Positions 62,201 to 64,000 of a stretch of 64,000 nucleotides of DNA are shown here, piece after piece; the stretch's first letter is position 1, and each line of letters opens with the position of its first letter. The notes under the pieces are model-generated. The model made no database searches, was not told the DNA's origin, and saw only the letters and a list, made by a program, of their open reading frames with translations. The DNA comes from Rhipicephalus microplus (Eukaryota > Arthropoda > Arachnida > Ixodida > Ixodidae): contig NC_134700.1 in assembly GCF_043290135.1 (NCBI RefSeq), positions 238,957,588 to 239,021,587 on the forward strand, written 5' to 3'. The translations under genes and the position numbers were made by a program.

Positions 62201-63805
62201 TTCCGGTGGTTGAAAGAGGAGAATGCATTCCCGTCTATATTCTTCCACTGTGTACACTGACACTGATGGTTCGGTGCAGTCGTTCCGTTTTCTCATTCAG
62301 ACGCGATATGTGAACTCATGTTTGATGTCTCGGGTAGCCGAGTACGAGAATATGTGAAGAAGTAGCCTCACGAGAACTAAGGCGTTTCCTTTGACTGCTT
62401 TATCCACAGGAAGAAAAATAAACAGCTATGGAACAAAACAGGAACAAAAAACAACAGCTATGCGGTGATTCCCTGGGTGATTTAGGTGCTCTCTCGTGCA
62501 GATTGTTTTGGAAATAACGTATATCACAGTGTTTGTCAGGACGGAGATCGTGAGCACGTGTTGTTTACTTTTGTTTCACTCCCTCTCGTCGAAGTGGACT
62601 CCTTTTGCATACTTTATAACGTTTCTCGAGATATATGAACCCTTCGCTCCTGTTGAAGATTGCAGTCGTCATATGATTTCGTATTCAAAAAGACCGAAGC
62701 GACTATACTCGTCATTAACAAAAACTGGTCCCACATGAAATAACTAACTATATATGCATGGCATAGTTGCGTTTTTTGGCGCTAAATAGCCACACTTGAC
62801 TATGGTGTGCCCTTTATCTCCCGGGTGTCGTTTTATTGCCATCTTTTTTTTTGTATAGCCTTGCGTTGAAGCATATTCAAGTTAAAATTTTTGATGACGT
62901 AATTGGAGAAACAAAGGAACCCCATCAAATTTAACTAAGAAAAAAAGCTGGACAAATAGAGGAGGAAAAGATCTGGTAAATTTGGTGCAATCTTCTGTTT
63001 TTCAGAGGAGCGAAAGTGTTATGATACTTAATCAGTGAAGGGTATATTTATTTGCAAAAACTGCAGTTTCACTGAGAAGCATGATATGGGGGTCGCTGAT
63101 AAGTTTCCTTCAAAACGCCAATAGGCATTGAATGATCAACTACTTCTGTGAAAGCTCGTCTCACCTTCGTGTTATACAGTTGCTATGACGGAGACAAAAG
63201 CAAACCACTTCCAGCTATTTTACTCTGTGAAGATAAACGATTAGCGAAGGTGTTTAGCACGTGACATTGATGTGTCATATTGAAGCATAGGCGATCACAC
63301 AGTCTGCAAATAAATCTGAAATATATATTCATTAACTCCCTCTTGAGCTCCCTTAGAGGCTACTTTAAAGTTATTCATTTAAAAAAACATTGTAGCTGAA
63401 CTATTTTCCCACATTCTGAGTTTAGCGACCTGCATCGTCTTATCTGTCTTGACGCTTGCACTTGAAGTTTTGTGCACAATCTTAGTTCGTGTTTGGCGCC
63501 CATGCGTTCCATCCTTCATTTCAGTAAACCGGTTTTCAGTGATGAGGTTTGCTCGAATTTGGTGACACTTACTGAAGCCAAATTTTTGCTTCTTGTGCAA
63601 GTGCGACGTGTACTTTAGAGACTAAACTTTCTTATTGCTATATACCGACGAGGAATTCTGAATGACAGAATCACTGAATGAAAAAAAAACTTACCATCGT
63701 AGACGTCGCAGGTTAGAGTGAGGTCTTCCCCTTCCAGGTAAGGCCGCGTGACATTGTCAATCTTCGTGCCATTCTCGTCCATAATCACGGGGTGCTTTGG
63801 AGGTA
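41365..63805 (-). CDS. Sidestep-like Ig-superfamily cell-adhesion receptor (partial: both ends missing)
   Basis: Exons (minus): 63805-63695, 60479-60276, 52237-51926, 49243-48953, 46077-45769, 42896-42597, 41490-41365; total 1653 bp, 551 codons. Every intron is phase 1, with standard acceptor AG and GTAAGT/GTGAG-type donors. Order: an Ig domain split over the first two exons, three one-exon Ig domains each with paired Cys and core Trp, one fibronectin III-like domain, one membrane segment. The [20 protein letters not shown] and HSPVCQSG...[10 protein letters not shown] features are characteristic of the arthropod Sidestep (Side) family, neuronal surface ligands for Beat proteins in axon and muscle targeting. 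An N-terminal V-type Ig and signal peptide should lie past the right edge. A nephrin or hemicentin label is a less specific alternative. Confidence 0.88.
42597..42896 (-). CDS. Sidestep-like gene, fibronectin III-like exon
   Basis: Acceptor TTATAG|GC and donor G|GTAAGC. It encodes [13 protein letters not shown] with C...C (VVCQRS), FLLELQDG and [20 protein letters not shown], the F/G-strand pattern of fibronectin III domains (LxPxTxYxxxxxxxNxxGxS). It sits between the last Ig domain and the membrane exon, as in Side proteins. Confidence 0.87.
42897..45768. other. Intron of the Sidestep-like gene
   Basis: No gene inside. A B-box-like GTTGCGTGTTCGATCCCTGG at about 44738-44757 could be a worn SINE head. 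TAAACATGGTA is repeated in tandem at about 45280-45300. Confidence 0.5.
45769..46077 (-). CDS. Sidestep-like gene, fourth Ig exon in window
   Basis: Acceptor GTTGCAG|AC and donor G|GTGAGC. It encodes [34 protein letters not shown] and the [13 protein letters not shown] motif: paired Cys with a core Trp. The exon is markedly GC-rich compared with its introns, giving long antisense frames that are not genes. Confidence 0.88.
46078..48952. other. Intron of the Sidestep-like gene with repeats
   Basis: It holds a GC-rich patch at 47430-47830 without domains and the dispersed repeat at 48110-48310. Otherwise nothing. Confidence 0.5.
48110..48310 (+). repeat. Dispersed repeat with CGTCC-rich tail, second copy
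   Basis: TTTTAGGGGCGAAGCCCCGT with CGTCGTAGTATCCAGTTGC is followed by CAGCATATCCACGGAGTGAA, TGGGGCGAAGCG and a CATCCGTTCATTCGTGCGTCC tail (as separate blocks). The second half matches 6783-7005. Confidence 0.7.
48953..49243 (-). CDS. Sidestep-like gene, third Ig exon in window
   Basis: Acceptor TGCGCAG|AC and donor C|GTGAGT. It encodes [53 protein letters not shown] and [13 protein letters not shown]. This exon carries the most diagnostic Side-family pattern. Confidence 0.9.
49244..51925. other. Intron of the Sidestep-like gene
   Basis: AT-rich intron; no gene, repeat or splice-bounded exon recognised. Confidence 0.55.
51926..52237 (-). CDS. Sidestep-like gene, second Ig exon in window
   Basis: Acceptor CACGCAG|TG and donor T|GTAAGT. 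It encodes [37 protein letters not shown] and LRCLASN, with paired Cys, core Trp and an NTT sequon. Confidence 0.88.
52579..52896 (+). repeat. (TACA)n microsatellite, about 320 bp
   Basis: Nearly continuous CATACATA repeats with scattered substitutions, in the large intron of the Sidestep-like gene. The Y-I-H-T and M-Y-V-C frames on the two strands are microsatellite translations. Confidence 0.95.
52897..53871. other. Intronic, no gene seen
   Basis: Short frames only. The last ~150 bp (53720-53871) belong to a repetitive AT-rich unit (GGTATGGTATGATATGAC-like motifs) into which the following SINE inserted. Confidence 0.4.
53875..54114 (+). repeat. Ruka-type SINE with 11-bp target duplication
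   Basis: Full-length with A box, GGGATCGAATCCC B box and CACATATCAATCA end. ATGATATGACT lies just before it (53861-53871) and just after it (54115-54125). Confidence 0.94.
54126..54540. repeat. Diverged repeat units sharing a palindrome, spacing 146 bp
   Basis: ATATACCAAATTTGGTAA occurs at 54241 and again at 54387, each followed by TAAACATGATAATCATGA-like text (AACATAATAATCATGA in the second). This looks like a diverged satellite-type or tandemly duplicated element in which the 53875 SINE landed. Confidence 0.6.
55163..55412. repeat. 125-bp tandem duplication
   Basis: Two adjacent copies starting TTAAGCTGTGT (55163 and 55288) share GCACTGATGTGAAATATTG and GCCCAAGTTTTAAGAACCC with few differences. 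The open minus frames with repeated [11 protein letters not shown] come from this duplication. Confidence 0.9.
55910..56560. other. GC-rich intronic patch, unclassified
   Basis: Noticeably richer in G+C than the flanks and open in several frames on both strands, but with no recognisable domain or splice-bounded exon. It may be an unclassified transposable element. Confidence 0.3.
56561..59179. other. Intronic, no gene seen
   Basis: AT-rich; A/T homopolymers only. Confidence 0.55.
59180..59217 (+). repeat. (GT)n microsatellite
   Basis: GTGT dinucleotide run with a single TATG interruption. Confidence 0.92.
59218..60275. other. Intronic, no gene seen
   Basis: AT-rich; short frames only. Confidence 0.55.
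60276..60479 (-). CDS. Sidestep-like gene, second half of the first Ig domain in window
   Basis: Acceptor TTTGTAG|GT and donor C|GTAAGT. It encodes [36 protein letters not shown] and TIVVNMH. The core Trp and second Cys pair with the Cys in the exon at 63695-63805. Confidence 0.88.
60480..63694. other. Intron of the Sidestep-like gene
   Basis: A plus frame at 61632-62105 (157 codons) has no domain or splice evidence. Nothing else is supported. Confidence 0.5.
63695..63805 (-). CDS. Sidestep-like gene, first half of the first Ig domain in window
   Basis: Acceptor TTTACCAG|TA and donor G|GTAAGT, 111 bp. It encodes [20 protein letters not shown] and [17 protein letters not shown], the A-C strand part with the first Ig Cys. 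The next exon upstream lies beyond the window. Confidence 0.87.
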
Positions 63806-63880
63806 CTGGTAAAAAGAAAAAAATATTACAATGAAAAGATTATTTTTAACTTGGGTCAAACGGGGCTTCGTCTCTTTCTA

Positions 63881-63980
63881 TTTACAGTGAGATGAATCAC
63901 AGTGATATGGGCAATCAAACCAGTATGTTATTTACAGTGACATGAGTCACAGTGATATGGGTAATCAAACCAGTATGTTT
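63881..63980. repeat. 50-bp tandem duplication
   Basis: TTTACAGTGAGATGAATCAC and its continuation through CAAACCAGTATGT recur immediately as TTTACAGTGACATGAGTCAC and continuation. The period is 50 with three or four mismatches, and the duplication lies 75 bp from an exon acceptor of the Sidestep-like gene. Confidence 0.9.
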
Positions 63981-64000
63981 TTGTATGTTCTGTTCGTAGT

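Noticed and set aside
1..64000. CRISPR arrays, prophage, operons or bacterial genes
   Set aside because: None present. Spliced genes, SINEs and LTR elements show this is eukaryotic DNA.

Overview
This is eukaryotic nuclear DNA, almost certainly from a hard tick (Ixodidae, probably a metastriate such as Rhipicephalus or a relative). The evidence is seven copies of a tRNA-headed SINE of the tick Ruka type, AT-rich introns with GT/GC-AG borders, abundant GATA/TACA/GT microsatellites, and Ty3/gypsy and LINE relics of the kind that fill tick genomes. The species call is inference. No bacterial, viral or CRISPR signal was seen.

Two host genes can be reconstructed, both on the minus strand. (1) At 11521-18022, six coding exons with matching intron phases give a complete 732-codon M13 (neprilysin-family) type II membrane protein. 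Its zinc-binding HExxH position reads KALVL and its third-ligand motif reads ETVAS, so it looks like an intact gene for a catalytically dead metallopeptidase homologue. (2) At 41365-63805, seven exons, all phase 1 at both ends, encode the middle of a Sidestep-like cell-adhesion receptor: the rest of one Ig domain, three more Ig domains, a fibronectin type III-like domain and a transmembrane exon. Its 5' exons lie beyond the right edge, and its cytoplasmic-tail exons were not found.

Transposons make up much of the rest. Positions 1-4115 hold a Ty3/gypsy element on the minus strand: an intact gag, and a pol that overlaps gag in the -1 frame, carries one in-frame stop just before the RT YLDD box and runs off the left edge. 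Positions 30443-33144 hold a second, decayed gypsy pol with an LTR at its 3' end and, oddly, a piece of the same LTR in the opposite orientation at its other end; a 221-bp MITE sits inside its RT. A second MITE of the same family is at 25702-25894. LINE relics lie at 26681-26855, 36500-36790 and 39520-39745.

Other structure includes two copies of a dispersed repeat with a GATA tail (12086, 40087), a fold-back repeat (7114-7647), a repeat family in two opposite-orientation copies (25060, 29200-29885), and several short tandem duplications (21.4, 54.2, 55.2 and 63.9 kb). One unassigned plus-strand sequence with exon-like features lies at 37630-37828. Long stretches between these show no gene I can support.
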